This document shows, piece by piece, positions 11,734 to 21,361 of a DNA stretch of 64,000 nucleotides. Within the stretch, counting starts at the first letter, position 1. Every line of letters starts with the position of its first letter. Below the pieces are notes generated by a model that searched no databases, was not told the origin of the DNA, and worked only from the letters and a program-made list of their open reading frames with translations. The DNA comes from Cornus controversa (taxonomy: Eukaryota; Streptophyta; Magnoliopsida; Cornales; Cornaceae): positions 61,632,033-61,696,032 of the forward strand of contig CM048845.1 of NCBI GenBank assembly GCA_026545225.1, read 5' to 3'. The position numbers and the translations under genes are program-made.

Positions 11734-14700
11734 CTAACTAAAATACGCCTTAAGCCACTTGACATTTAACATAGTTGTTACCATTTCAGCTCCTAGCTCG
11801 CCTATTTTGTAATATCCAGCCTCGAACGATTGCTTGACTTCATAAGGTCCTTCCCATTTAGGTGTAAACTTCGGAGCCGCGAGACCTCTCATTACATGAG
11901 GGGCGGCTTTTAAAACGAGATCACCTTCTCGAAAACTTCGAGGTCTTACCAAGGCGTTGTAAGCTCGAGCTACCCTTGCTTGATATACCTTCGTGTGCTC
12001 ACTAGCTCGCTCTCTACGCTCGTCCAATACTTCGAGCTCTGCTTCGCGCTCTAACTGACTTCGCTCAGCGAGACTCGCTGAGGGGACAACAAGCTCGGCT
12101 GGCAATACGGCCTCGGTCCCATATACCAGTGAGAACGGCGAAGCGAGTGTAGAGCGCTTGGACGAACTCCGATATGCCCATAAGGCGAGGATGAGGTGGT
12201 CGGCCCATTTGTGTTGGAAATCCTCCAAAGTCCGGCTGAGGATTCGAAGGAGGATCTTGTTAGTAGCCTCAGCCTGGCCATTTCCCTGGGGATAGTAAGG
12301 GGTAGATCGATGATGAAGAATGTCATATTGGTCCATCAAACGCCCAACTTGATTATTGACGAAAGACGTCCCATTATCGCTCAAAATGACTTTCGGAATC
12401 CCAAAACGACAGACAATGTACTCTTTTATAAAATTTGCGATAGCGGGTCCTGTCGCCTTCTTTAAAGGTATCGCTTCCACCCACTTTGTATATATTTCAG
12501 TTGCGGTGAGGATCCACATATTCCCCTTTGACTTGGGCGAAATTGGTCCAATCAAATCCATACCCCAAGTATGAAATGGCCATGGGGTTGAAATCGGATG
12601 AAGCTCTGTAGCCGGAGCGTGGATTCGATGATCATGGATTTGACATGAACGACATCGCTTGGTATGCTCCTTGCAGTCCTTCTCCATGGTGGGCCAGTAA
12701 TATCCCAACCTTATGAGATGCGTATAGAGCTTCACACCTCCTTGATGCTCCGCGTTATGCAACTCTTCCATGACGTGTTGGTCATCAGTCTTGCCGAGAC
12801 ATCGAAGGAGTCTTTCGCCAAATCCTCTTCTAAAGAGTTGGCCATCGATCAACTCGAATCGTTTAACCCTCCTTTTTATCTTTAAAGCATCGCCACGATC
12901 CAGAGGCAGCGATCCCGTCTGAAAGAAAACAAAGAACGGAGCTCGCCAATCCTGGTGCTCCAAAGTCACGAAACATTCAAGCTTATCTCGCGCCTCTGCG
13001 CAGTCTAAGCAAGTCTCCTGCTTAGCCTTGGCCTCCTCGGCCATTGATGGCCAATAATAGCCCCGTCTCTGAAGCCGCCTATAAAGACTTATTTCCATTG
13101 CCCCACAAGAATGCTCATGAACCAGGTCCAGGATAGAACGACCCTCCATCTCACCGACGCATTTCATGAGCAGCCCTCCCAGGGCTCGGTAGTAAAGGAT
13201 TCTTTGGTAGATCAGGAAGTCTTTGAGGGCTGAGAGAGGGATTCCTGATGGGCTTCCTCCAAGCTGTGCCTCGATAGGAGCTCGCCAATCGGACTCCTCG
13301 AGGTCCCTTTCCTCGCTACTTTGACACGGAGAGGTCTTCTTTTGAATTTGTATCGAAACGACCTCGCTTGGAATTTCCATCTTGGATGCCAAAGTTGCCA
13401 ATGCGTCAGCATGTCGATTATTAGAACGAGGTGCGTACTCCACTAACAGCTCCTCGAAACTCCAGCTCAATTTCTGAAGTATGCCTCTATAAGCCGCCAA
13501 TGATGGCTCTCGCACAGCGTACTCCCCGTTAGTTTGCTTTATCACCAATTTTGAGTCCCCTTTGACTCGTAACCTTCTGATACCGTGCTCTCGCGCAGCC
13601 AAGAGACCAAGGATGAAAGCTTCGTATTCTGCCTCATTGTTTGTGCACGCAAAGTCGAGTTTGTATGAAAAACTTTTCTTTTCACCGGCCTCAGATGTCA
13701 GGACCACTCCGGCTCCTCCTCCACTGGAGGTCGAGGACCCGTCGAAAGCTAAGGTCCATTCCTCCTCGACTTTAGCCAAACATGAACAATTCAGCTCCTC
13801 GCCTGGCAGATCATCATCCAGTGGCCCGAGCTCCTCCGAAGGAAATTGAGCAATGAGGTCCGCCAGAGCTTTGCTCAATATGGCCTTAGGAGTGAGGCAT
13901 TTGATTTCAAACTCAGCTAGCAAGAGGAGCCATCGCGCCATGCGACCTGACAGGATGGGCCGGGACAACATGTATCTCAAAGGATTGCATTTTGTCATGA
14001 GCTCGACCGTATGCGACAAAAAATAATGCCGAAGCTTTCTGGCTGTGAAAATGAGAGATAAACAATGTCTTTCAATGGGCGAGTACCTTGTCTCAGCATC
14101 TTTTACAATTCTACTGATGTAGTAAACTGGGCATTCTTGACCTCCAAATTCTTGGGCTAACAACGCACCGATCGATCTCGAAGTAGAGGTTAAGTAGAGC
14201 TTCAGAGCCACCCCCGCCTTAGGAGCGATCATGGTAATTGGCGAAGAGATAGCGATCTTCACTCGCTCAAATGTCTTTTCATGCTCTGGGAGCCAACGAA
14301 AGGGCCCTTTTCCCTTCATTAACGAGCCGAACGCATGAGACATCTCTGCCAAGGCGGGAATAAAACGCCGAAGATAGGAAACTTTCCCGATAAAGCTCTT
14401 TAACTGCTTTAAGGTCTGAGGATGAGGCATATCTATGACGGACCTTGCTTTCGTACGATCAACGTCGATTCCCCTCTCGTGCACAACGAATCCTAAGAAT
14501 TTTCCCGCGCTTACTCCAAAAGCACATTTAAAAGGGTTCATCCGCAAATTATAAGCCCGACATCGGCAGAAGACGCGCTCCAAATCGACGAGGTGTGCAT
14601 CTCGATGATGTGATTTAACCACTAAGTCGTCAATGTAATCTTCCACACTTTGATGAAGCATATCATGGAAGATAGCTGTCATAGCTCGCTGGTATGTGGC

Positions 14701-15387
14701 ACCTGCATTCTTCAAACCAAATGGCATTACTGTAAAATAAAAGTTGCCCAACGGAGTCCGAAACGCTGTCTTCTCCGCATCTTCTTGAGCCATCCTAATT
14801 TGGTTATACCCGCTGTACCCATCCATGAATGAAAACATCTTAAGACCCGCCGCGGAGTCTATCATAGTGTCAATGTTCGGTAATGGGAAATCATCTTTTG
14901 GGCATGCGGCATTCAAATCTCGAAAGTCTACACATACTCGAATCGTACCATTCTTTTTCTTCACCGGTACAACGTTGGCGAGCCAAGTAGGATGTAAAAT
15001 GGGCTTGATAAACCCTGCGGCCAGGAGCTTCTGCACCTCCTCCTTGATTTGGAGCTCCAACTCTGGCCTGAAATTCCTCGAAGATTGTTTAATCGGTGTG
15101 GCACCGTGCCGAACGTTGAGATGATGAGAGACCAACCGAGGGTCTAATCCTGGCATTTCTTCATATGTCCAGGCAAAAACATCTCTATACTTCTTGAGTA
15201 ATAACACCAGCAAGTCTCGCGTCTCTTTCTTTAAGTGTTTACACACATACGTAATCCGCGGGACTCCATCATCAGCCAGGTCAACTTCCTCGAGCTCTGA
15301 CGCATCATGAAGCTCTTGTGTCGCCCAGCTTTCGTTGGCCTCGAAGGGATCAGATATTCCGGGGAGGAATTCGGACCCCTCGCACCG
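11734..15387 (-). CDS. pol: Tat pol: RT, RNase H, second RNase H, integrase
   Basis: Open for 1217 codons after the gag-pro UGA at 15388-15390, in the same frame. Numbering from the GTG codon at 15246: reverse transcriptase about 60-260 with FRDLNAACPKDDFPLPNID, FSFMDGYSGYNQI and catalytic YIDD at 204-207; RT-linked RNase H about 320-450, in which the usual first acidic residue is not evident (LYLTSTSRS); a second, archaeal/plant-type RNase H about 495-620 with D502, E538/E540, D564 and D614; integrase with HHCC-like zinc region about 829-869 and D897, D957 and E993. A second copy of the linker and zinc-like module lies at about 653-748. The enzymes copy the element RNA to DNA, remove RNA and insert the DNA. 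No in-frame stop occurs within this frame. Whether it is made by readthrough or is inactive depends on the UGA. Confidence 0.93.
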   Translation of the reverse strand, partial: RCEGSEFLPGISDPFEANESWATQELHDASELEEVDLADDGVPRITYVCKHLKKETRDLLVLLLKKYRDVFAWTYEEMPGLDPRLVSHHLNVRHGATPIKQSSRNFRPELELQIKEEVQKLLAAGFIKPILHPTWLANVVPVKKKNGTIRVCVDFRDLNAACPKDDFPLPNIDTMIDSAAGLKMFSFMDGYSGYNQIRMAQEDAEKTAFRTPLGNFYFTVMPFGLKNAGATYQRAMTAIFHDMLHQSVEDYIDDLVVKSHHRDAHLVDLERVFCRCRAYNLRMNPFKCAFGVSAGKFLGFVVHERGIDVDRTKARSVIDMPHPQTLKQLKSFIGKVSYLRRFIPALAEMSHAFGSLMKGKGPFRWLPEHEKTFERVKIAISSPITMIAPKAGVALKLYLTSTSRSIGALLAQEFGGQECPVYYISRIVKDAETRYSPIERHCLSLIFTARKLRHYFLSHTVELMTKCNPLRYMLSRPILSGRMARWLLLLAEFEIKCLTPKAILSKALADLIAQFPSEELGPLDDDLPGEELNCSCLAKVEEEWTLAFDGSSTSSGGGAGVVLTSEAGEKKSFSYKLDFACTNNEAEYEAFILGLLAAREHGIRRLRVKGDSKLVIKQTNGEYAVREPSLAAYRGILQKLSWSFEELLVEYAPRSNNRHADALATLASKMEIPSEVVSIQIQKKTSPCQSSEERDLEESDWRAPIEAQLGGSPSGIPLSALKDFLIYQRILYYRALGGLLMKCVGEMEGRSILDLVHEHSCGAMEISLYRRLQRRGYYWPSMAEEAKAKQETCLDCAEARDKLECFVTLEHQDWRAPFFVFFQTGSLPLDRGDALKIKRRVKRFELIDGQLFRRGFGERLLRCLGKTDDQHVMEELHNAEHQGGVKLYTHLIRLGYYWPTMEKDCKEHTKRCRSCQIHDHRIHAPATELHPISTPWPFHTWGMDLIGPISPKSKGNMWILTATEIYTKWVEAIPLKKATGPAIANFIKEYIVCRFGIPKVILSDNGTSFVNNQVGRLMDQYDILHHRSTPYYPQGNGQAEATNKILLRILSRTLEDFQHKWADHLILALWAYRSSSKRSTLASPFSLVYGTEAVLPAELVVPSASLAERSQLEREAELEVLDERRERASEHTKVYQARVARAYNALVRPRSFREGDLVLKAAPHVMRGLAAPKFTPKWEGPYEVKQSFEAGYYKIGELGAEMVTTMLNVKWLKAYFS

Positions 15388-15390
15388 TCA
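15385..15390 (-). other. UGA-CGG stop between gag-pro and pol (same frame)
   Basis: The minus strand reads TCG TGA CGG TGC with gag-pro and pol in one frame (codon starts 17841 and 15246 are both multiples of 3). UGA-CGG is a known leaky stop context in plant virus readthrough. A short hairpin (ATTCC, loop TCCCC, GGAAT) begins about 17 nt downstream. The alternative is a simple CGA-to-TGA mutation. Confidence 0.6.
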
Positions 15391-17841
15391 CGAACGATAC
15401 GCCACTCTTCCATCCGGGAGGAAGTAACGTTTGACGGTGTATGCTGTTTTACGTGGGGGTATCGTGAGCTTTGCCGCAGCCTGCTGGGGTTTGAACTTGT
15501 CAGGGTTCGACTTCGTTTTCTTCGCGCTTCGCTTGGGCTCGGGCTGCAAATCCTTCCACTTGGGTAGCGGAGTAGCGCGAAATTTCGTGGGTACACCATC
15601 GTCTTCGTCGAGCTCTTGGAAGAATTTGGCTTCGGCCATGTGCACCTCACCAGCCAAAAAGGGTCGGTCCGAGCACGGGACCGTAATACTTTTCCCTTTT
15701 AGTGTCCCTTTCATGCACTGATGATATGACGACGGGACCACCCCGAATTCGTGCATCCACCCTCGCCCGATCAACAGATGGTACGAAGTCTCCGCATCTA
15801 TAACATGAAATTTGGTAAGAGCTGAGAATTTGCCAATCTTGAGTTGGGTCACCACGTAGCCCTCGGTTCTCAACGAGCTGCTCGTAAATCCCATGATTTC
15901 AATGGGTTTTTGTACCAGGCGATCTTTTCGCAAACCAACTCTTTCAAAAACGGACAAAGGCATGACATTCAAAGATGAGCCGTTATCCATGAAAGCTCTC
16001 TTCAACTCAACCCCGTTAAGAACAGCAGGAACATACAACGGCCGATTGTGTGGTACTTGGACCTGTTTGTCTGACTCCGTGAATGTAACTGCCCCTTTTG
16101 TTTCGAGCTGTTCAAGTACCTCACATACCGAAGGTGTTTCTCGCACTAGCTCGCCCATAACCCGCACGAGGACCCTCGCCACTTCTCTCTGAGCGATACA
16201 TGACAGTCCGAGCTGGTCCAGAACTACCCTGATGCGCGGTTCCTCTAATAAATTAAAGGCCCGGCTATACTCCTCATCCACCAGCGCTACCGCCAATGCC
16301 TGGGGGTCAAGTCCTTCATCTTCTTCGTGTGATACCAACATTGCCGTTACATTCTGCTCATGAGTGGGGTATGGGTTACTCCTGATATCGGGTGGATCCA
16401 GAGTTAGCTCTTTTCTGGCGATCCGCTGCTGAAACATGTTCCTTAGGGCCCAACAATCGTACGTCAGGTGGCGACAATGGCGATGATACATGCAGAAGCG
16501 CGGATGGCGCTCTTGTTCGGGTGTGGGTAGGACCTCCACCTCAGGAAGTGTAATCGACCCATCAGTTATCCATTGGTTAACAATCGCCACTACCTGCTCG
16601 GGGGGGCAAGGAAAAGGCGGTGGCAAGGAATCTGGATGTCGAGGCGCTCGTCCCCTTGTTGCTCTTTTAGGGTTACGCTCCTCGGCGACTAAAACCACAG
16701 GCCTTCGCCTCCCTCGATTTTCCTCTGCTATCAAGTTTCCGGCGACAGCAGTTACATCTTTTGCCAGATTCCTGGCCGCCATGATCAGTTCGGCGAACGA
16801 GTGCAGTTTGAGATTCACCAAATGAATTCGGTAATCTCTTTGCATCCCCTGGACACAAATTTTAGCCAACTCTTCTTCATTGGTATTTTCATAACATTCC
16901 ATAGCTTGATTATGGAAGCGTCGAACATAATCGGACAGAGCCTCCTGCTGCCCCTGGACCTCCTTTATCAACGAAAGAGTAATAATCTTTTCCTCTGCCT
17001 GGAAGAACTTGGCGTGGAAGCGTGCAACCAGTTGTCCCCAAGTAACAATAGAGCCTGGCTCTAAATTAACATACCACTTATAAGCTCTGTCCGTCAGAGT
17101 TTTAGAGAACTCCCGCAGACGAAGATTATGATCGTGGGCGTGTCTCCCCAGAGATTCGATGAATCTTACCACGTGCTCACGCGGATTTCCTTTTCTTCCA
17201 TCAAATTTCAGAAATTTGGGTTGCAAATAGCCTTCAGGATAAGGGAGGGCAGCTACAGCTCGGGAATACGGTGGCTCGGCCTCTATATCCAAAACTTGAC
17301 TATTCCGCTCTGCACTCAGAAGGGCTCGAACCTCTGCTACCGTGGCATAGGGTGCTATTAGGGGGTCCGGCTCAACCCTGGCGGCGGGGCATGTCACTCT
17401 GCGGGTTTGCTCATACGGATGCTCCGCGTCCAGGGGAGTAATAAACAAAGCTCGTCGTACCGGACCGCGGCGCGGAGCCGGGACTCTTTGGGAGTCGTGA
17501 AATGATGATTCGGGCATCACGATTCTGGAACGCCTCGGAGAGTCTGCATAGGCGAATGCTCGCGTCGGCGTGACCACTTCTCGCTCGTCATCAACCCTTT
17601 GCCTATTGACCGCCATACTATGAAGGGCAGTCAAAATCTGGGCTTGATTTTGCTCGAGCTGATCCATACGGTGGGATAACTCGGCACTTCCTCCTTGAGA
17701 CGATCGCGATGTGGAACGAGCCCGAGACACAGAGCGGGCTTCATGCTCTGGCACAAGCGGTATGTTGCTCGCGCTCTGTTCCGGGGGGACCTCGCGGTCA
17801 ACGGGTTGTGCTTGGCTCGCTGGCCGGTTTTGCAAACTCAT
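15388..17841 (-). CDS. gag: Tat gag-protease polyprotein
   Basis: 817 codons from an ATG at 17841, only 16 nt beyond the primer site, to the UGA at 15388. A disordered Arg/Ser-rich N-terminus is followed by the retrotransposon gag domain (about 205-315; FDGRKGNPREHVVRFIE, then YKWYVNLEPGSIVTW), a Cys/His knuckle-like stretch (FCMYHRHCRHLTYDC), and an aspartic protease near residue 619 with the active site DNGSSLN. That is the DNGS form seen in Tat proteases rather than the classic DTGA. Gag packages the RNA in cytoplasmic particles and the protease would cut the polyprotein. The frame has no breaks, consistent with a young copy. Confidence 0.92.
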   Translation of the reverse strand: MSLQNRPASQAQPVDREVPPEQSASNIPLVPEHEARSVSRARSTSRSSQGGSAELSHRMDQLEQNQAQILTALHSMAVNRQRVDDEREVVTPTRAFAYADSPRRSRIVMPESSFHDSQRVPAPRRGPVRRALFITPLDAEHPYEQTRRVTCPAARVEPDPLIAPYATVAEVRALLSAERNSQVLDIEAEPPYSRAVAALPYPEGYLQPKFLKFDGRKGNPREHVVRFIESLGRHAHDHNLRLREFSKTLTDRAYKWYVNLEPGSIVTWGQLVARFHAKFFQAEEKIITLSLIKEVQGQQEALSDYVRRFHNQAMECYENTNEEELAKICVQGMQRDYRIHLVNLKLHSFAELIMAARNLAKDVTAVAGNLIAEENRGRRRPVVLVAEERNPKRATRGRAPRHPDSLPPPFPCPPEQVVAIVNQWITDGSITLPEVEVLPTPEQERHPRFCMYHRHCRHLTYDCWALRNMFQQRIARKELTLDPPDIRSNPYPTHEQNVTAMLVSHEEDEGLDPQALAVALVDEEYSRAFNLLEEPRIRVVLDQLGLSCIAQREVARVLVRVMGELVRETPSVCEVLEQLETKGAVTFTESDKQVQVPHNRPLYVPAVLNGVELKRAFMDNGSSLNVMPLSVFERVGLRKDRLVQKPIEIMGFTSSSLRTEGYVVTQLKIGKFSALTKFHVIDAETSYHLLIGRGWMHEFGVVPSSYHQCMKGTLKGKSITVPCSDRPFLAGEVHMAEAKFFQELDEDDGVPTKFRATPLPKWKDLQPEPKRSAKKTKSNPDKFKPQQAAAKLTIPPRKTAYTVKRYFLPDGRVAYRS

Positions 17842-17857
17842 AGTGGCAAAGCTTGCT

Positions 17858-17875
17858 TCCCCAGTGGAGTTGCCA
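17858..17875 (-). other. Tat primer-binding site (tRNA-Arg type)
   Basis: On the minus strand, TTGGCAACTCCACTGGGG begins two bases after the 5' LTR. It resembles TGGCGACTCCGCTGGGG, the tRNA-Arg site known from Ogre/Tat elements, with two or three substitutions. Confidence 0.65.
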
Positions 17876-17877
17876 AT

Positions 17878-19071
17878 TGTTTGCAGTAGGTTCTGTTAAA
17901 CTGAAGTCAAACTTTCCACGATGATGGTTGCCAGAAAGCGGGTCCCGGTGGGAGTCCAAGCTGTCACAGAGGAGCCCACTGTTCTATGTGGATTGTAAGA
18001 AGAGGGGAGGGATTTGATAGGAAAAAGAGGAAATCTGGGGTTGTATAAGGAAAAGGTTCTTTTTGTCCTGTCCCTCTGTCCCGATCCCGGTTCTCTACAT
18101 TTCTCTCATTATTTATAGGCAAAAAGTCTTTCCTCACCAATGGTCGAGGTTTTGCGGTGCTAAATATCTGTGGTAAATATCTGTGGGTCAAGGGTTGAGA
18201 TTATACTTGTCAGAAAAGGGTATTCGCTCACCTCACCTGGTTATCTTCTTTCCTATGTGATAGGCCAATCCATGATGCAAGGTCCTCATCCTAGCTAGAA
18301 ATGAGGTCCGTCACGGATTTAGCGTACCTTGGACTCCAGCCTCCGAACCCAAGCCCTTGGTTCCCATAAGGCAGTGATCCGAGCTCTTACCCCCCATAGG
18401 AGCGCGAAGTGCCACGAGGTTTATCCGTAGGGAGGAGCTCCTCGAAAAAAGAGGTTTATCCGTAGAGAGGAACTCCTCGTAAAAATGGAGGTTGATCCGT
18501 AGAGAGGACCTCCGCGAGGTTTTATCCGTAGAGAGGAGTGCCTCCCCACTTTGGGGGAAATTGATCCGGAGAGAGGATTTCCCGTGATGTTTATCCGTAG
18601 AGAGGAACTCATCACCATCCGAGCTGTATCCAAATGAAAGGATAGAGACTCGTTTGAGGTTTATCCGTAGAGAGGAACTCCTTGCAAGGCTTTATCCGTA
18701 GAGAGGAGTGCCTCCTTGCAAAATGGAGGTTGATCCGTAGAGAGGACCTCCGTGAAGTGTCATTAGCAGAGAACAACTTGCCCAAGAAAAGCAATCACCC
18801 CTCTGAGGCGTGCCCTTCACAATAAGGGAAGGAGCTCGAAGGTAAATTTCTCTTACCGGAGGAGCTCGATTAAAATCCTCTATCCGAAGAGCGGCTTGAT
18901 GGAGACTCTCTCTCCTCGGAGGAGCTTGATTAAAATAGGAGAAAAGTCAAAGTGGGACCGTTGCCACCTGGAATGGCTGAAGGAGCTCGAAATGGAGGAA
19001 AAGTCAAAGTGAGCCCTGCCACGTGGACCCACGTGAAAGACCCTAAATGGCCTGAGTGGCCCATACCAACA
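17878..19071 (-). repeat. Tat 5' LTR
   Basis: Partner of 6420-7613, same length, about a dozen differences by eye. It is followed on the right by the target duplication GTAGT. It would carry the element promoter, but I see no unambiguous TATA box. Confidence 0.93.
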
Positions 19072-19076
19072 GTAGT

Positions 19077-19379
19077 CAATGTAGAAAAGCTAAATTATGA
19101 GACAATAGTGTTAATACATAGTTGCAATGTAGCTATTTTGTGACCGCATTTCACTGACCCAGGCATCAACCACATGAAGAAATTATTATATATCACGAGA
19201 ATTTCGTGTGTTGGGGGAATCCCACCTCTAATAACACTTCATGTTTTTTGATTTTCTACAATAATGAAAAACAGTGTTCTATACTAGTGGAATTCCTACG
19301 TTTAAGGAATCCCTGGGGTAATCATTCACGGGGTGGATTGTCGAGGCATGTCAGGATTGTTGCGGGGGTTTGTTAGGAT
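19077..19379. other. unrecognised spacer right of the Tat element
   Basis: Old target sequence. Its last part (GGGGTGGATTGTCGAGGCATGTCAGGATTG at 19331-19360, approximate) is duplicated at 19561-19590, on the other side of the first TRIM LTR piece. Confidence 0.4.
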
Positions 19380-20476
19380 TGCTCAATTCCACATCGCTTG
19401 GGTGTGGAGAAGGGGATATGCTTATACGTAGTGTGTTCTCTTCAAATGGTATGAGGCCTTTTGGGGTAAAACCCAAGAGCAAAACTGTGCGGGCTTAGGC
19501 CCAAAGCGGACAATATCATACCATGTGTTGGAGCGGGGTATTACAGTATTGTAATCACCCGTGGGGTGGATTATCGGGGCATGTCAGGATTGTAGTAACC
19601 CTTGTGGACGGGTGTTAGTGGGTTGGTGCGAAGACAGACACTAGGCTGAGCTACCACACTAATAGGGTATAGGGTGCTCAATCCCACATCGCCTGGGCGT
19701 GGAGAAGGGGATGTGCTTATAGGTAGTGTGTTCTATTCAAATGGTACGAGGCCTTTTGGGGTAAAACCCAAGAGCAAAACTGTGCGGACTCAGGCCAAGG
19801 CGGACAATATCATACCATGTGTTGGAGCGGGATATTACAGTTGGTATCAGAGCCTGAACCCAGCCGAAAGTGTGTCGACGAGGACGTCGGGCCTCATAGG
19901 GGATGGATTGTAGTAACCCTTGTGGATGGGTGTGAGTGGGCGAGTACAAAGACAGACACTGGGCTGCGCTACCACTTTGACAGGGTACAGGGTGCTCAAT
20001 CCCACATCGCTTGGGTGTGGAGAAGGGAATGTGCTTATATGTAGTGTATTCTCTTCAAATGGTATGAGGTATTTTGGGGTAAAACCCAAGATCAAAACTG
20101 TGTGGGCTCAAGCCCAAAGCGGACAATATCATACCATGTGTTAGAATGGGGTATTACAAGTATTGCTCAATCCCACATCGACTGGGTGTCGAGAAGGGGA
20201 TGTGCTTATATGTAGTGTGTCCTCTTCAAATGGTATGAGGCCTTTTGGGGTAAAATTCAAGAGCAAAATCATGCAGGCTTAGGCCCAAAGCGGATAATAT
20301 CATAGCGGGGTATTACAGTTGGTATCAGAGCCTGAACCCAGCCGGAAGTGTATGTAGTGTGTTCTCTTCAAATGATCAAGAGCAAAACCGTGCGAGTTTT
20401 GGCCCAAAGCGTGCAAGCTTAGGCCCAAAGCGGACAATATCATACCATGTGTTGGAGCGGGGTATTATAGTAGAAT
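19380..20476 (+). repeat. cluster of TRIM LTRs
   Basis: Four to five LTR pieces of one family are lined up head to tail: 19380-19545 (short form starting TGCTCAATTCC), 19591-19839 and 19909-20158 (full), 20165-20317 (short) and a scrambled piece at 20350-20476. They share CCCACATCGCTTGGG, TGGTATGAGGCCTTTTGGGG and GCGGACAATATCATACCATG. A primer site TGGTATCAGAGCC follows 19839 and 20317. Confidence 0.8.
19591..20158 (+). mobile_element. TRIM (terminal-repeat retrotransposon in miniature)
   Basis: Two LTRs of 249 and 250 bp (TGTAGTAACCC...TATTACA) enclose only 69 bp (19840-19908). Those 69 bp hold a tRNA-iMet primer site TGGTATCAGAGC at 19842-19853 and a purine-rich AGGGGATGGAT before the second LTR. 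It encodes nothing and must depend on other elements for movement. No target duplication is evident (AGGAT against AGTAT). Confidence 0.8.
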
Positions 20477-20516
20477 TACTCCAACTATAACCACACAGTG
20501 TGCGTATGGTTTTGAT

Positions 20517-20520
20517 ATAT

Positions 20521-20555
<35 letters not shown>

Positions 20556-20556
20556 C
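20517..20556. repeat. TA-rich microsatellite
   Basis: A run of AT/AC dinucleotides (ATATATAC, ATACATAC, then about eleven AT units, then ACGCACACACG). Confidence 0.8.
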
Positions 20557-21320
20557 GCACACACGTGTGTAGTAAGGGGAAGAGGGCATTGAAGTAAATT
20601 TAAGTTAATAATAGGTCAATGGTATATTAGTAATATTTTTGGATCAACAAGGTTAAAAAAGTCATTTCATTAATAAGAAGGCCAAAAATGATCATTAATC
20701 CAATTACTATAGCTAACATCGTCAGATTCTGTTTGTCTCCGTCAGTTGCCGTAACGGGAGAAAGAAATGCATTACACGAATCAAAATCTCAAAAAAGAGG
20801 TAAGTGAAATTATGAAACTCAAAGAAGAAGTAAGTGTTATTTCGACAAACTTGTCTAAGATATTATCCCTAATAATTAATATTAGTCTAAAGTGCAATGT
20901 GATATGCCATATAGTACAAGTACAGTTTTTAGAACCTGTACACTGAGTGGGAGTGTACCCACATTATAGAGGATAATGATCGGAACCTGTAATGGTGTGA
21001 TACATCATATAGTACGACTACGGGAAAGTTTTCCACTAGAGAAATTACTCACGGATATGGAGCATATATGGATAAAAGACTGTATGACACTTCACTGAGT
21101 GGGAGTGTACCCACATTAAACACACTGATGCAAGAAGAGCTCCTAAACAAAAATCATGAGACAAATCAACAATAATTCCATTAATAAAATCAACGAGTAG
21201 GAGTTCTTTTCATGTTTTTACTCCAATTTTTTTTAATGCCACACCACTGAGTCCAAAAGGAAATATTTTTCCTTATTACTCTTCGTAATGGCACACGTTA
21301 ATACACTATTACCTTTTGAT
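20557..21320. other. spacer with an interspersed repeat and a short direct repeat
   Basis: About 20640-20885 is related to the repeat that starts at 5607, in opposite orientation. The word CACTGAGTGGGAGTGTACCC and its following CACATTA occur at about 20940 and again at about 21093. No coding potential is seen. Confidence 0.45.
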
Positions 21321-21361
21321 AACCCAGCATTCGGTCCCTCTATCATTGTCCTTACAAGGCT

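Larger units (their letters stand above)
6420..19071 (-). mobile_element. complete Tat-lineage Ty3/gypsy retrotransposon
   Basis: Two LTRs of identical length (1194 bp, TG...CA) at 6420-7613 and 17878-19071 are flanked by a perfect 5-bp target duplication GTAGT (6415-6419 and 19072-19076). The coding strand is minus: primer site, gag-protease, RT, RNase H, second RNase H and integrase run from 17.9 kb down to 11.7 kb. The polypurine tract abuts the left LTR. By eye the two LTRs differ at roughly a dozen positions (about 1 percent), so the insertion is young. The second, archaeal-like RNase H between RNase H and integrase and the accessory gene between pol and the 3' LTR are hallmarks of the Tat lineage (Retand, Ogre and relatives). 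The coding region is visibly GC-richer than its surroundings. Confidence 0.93.
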
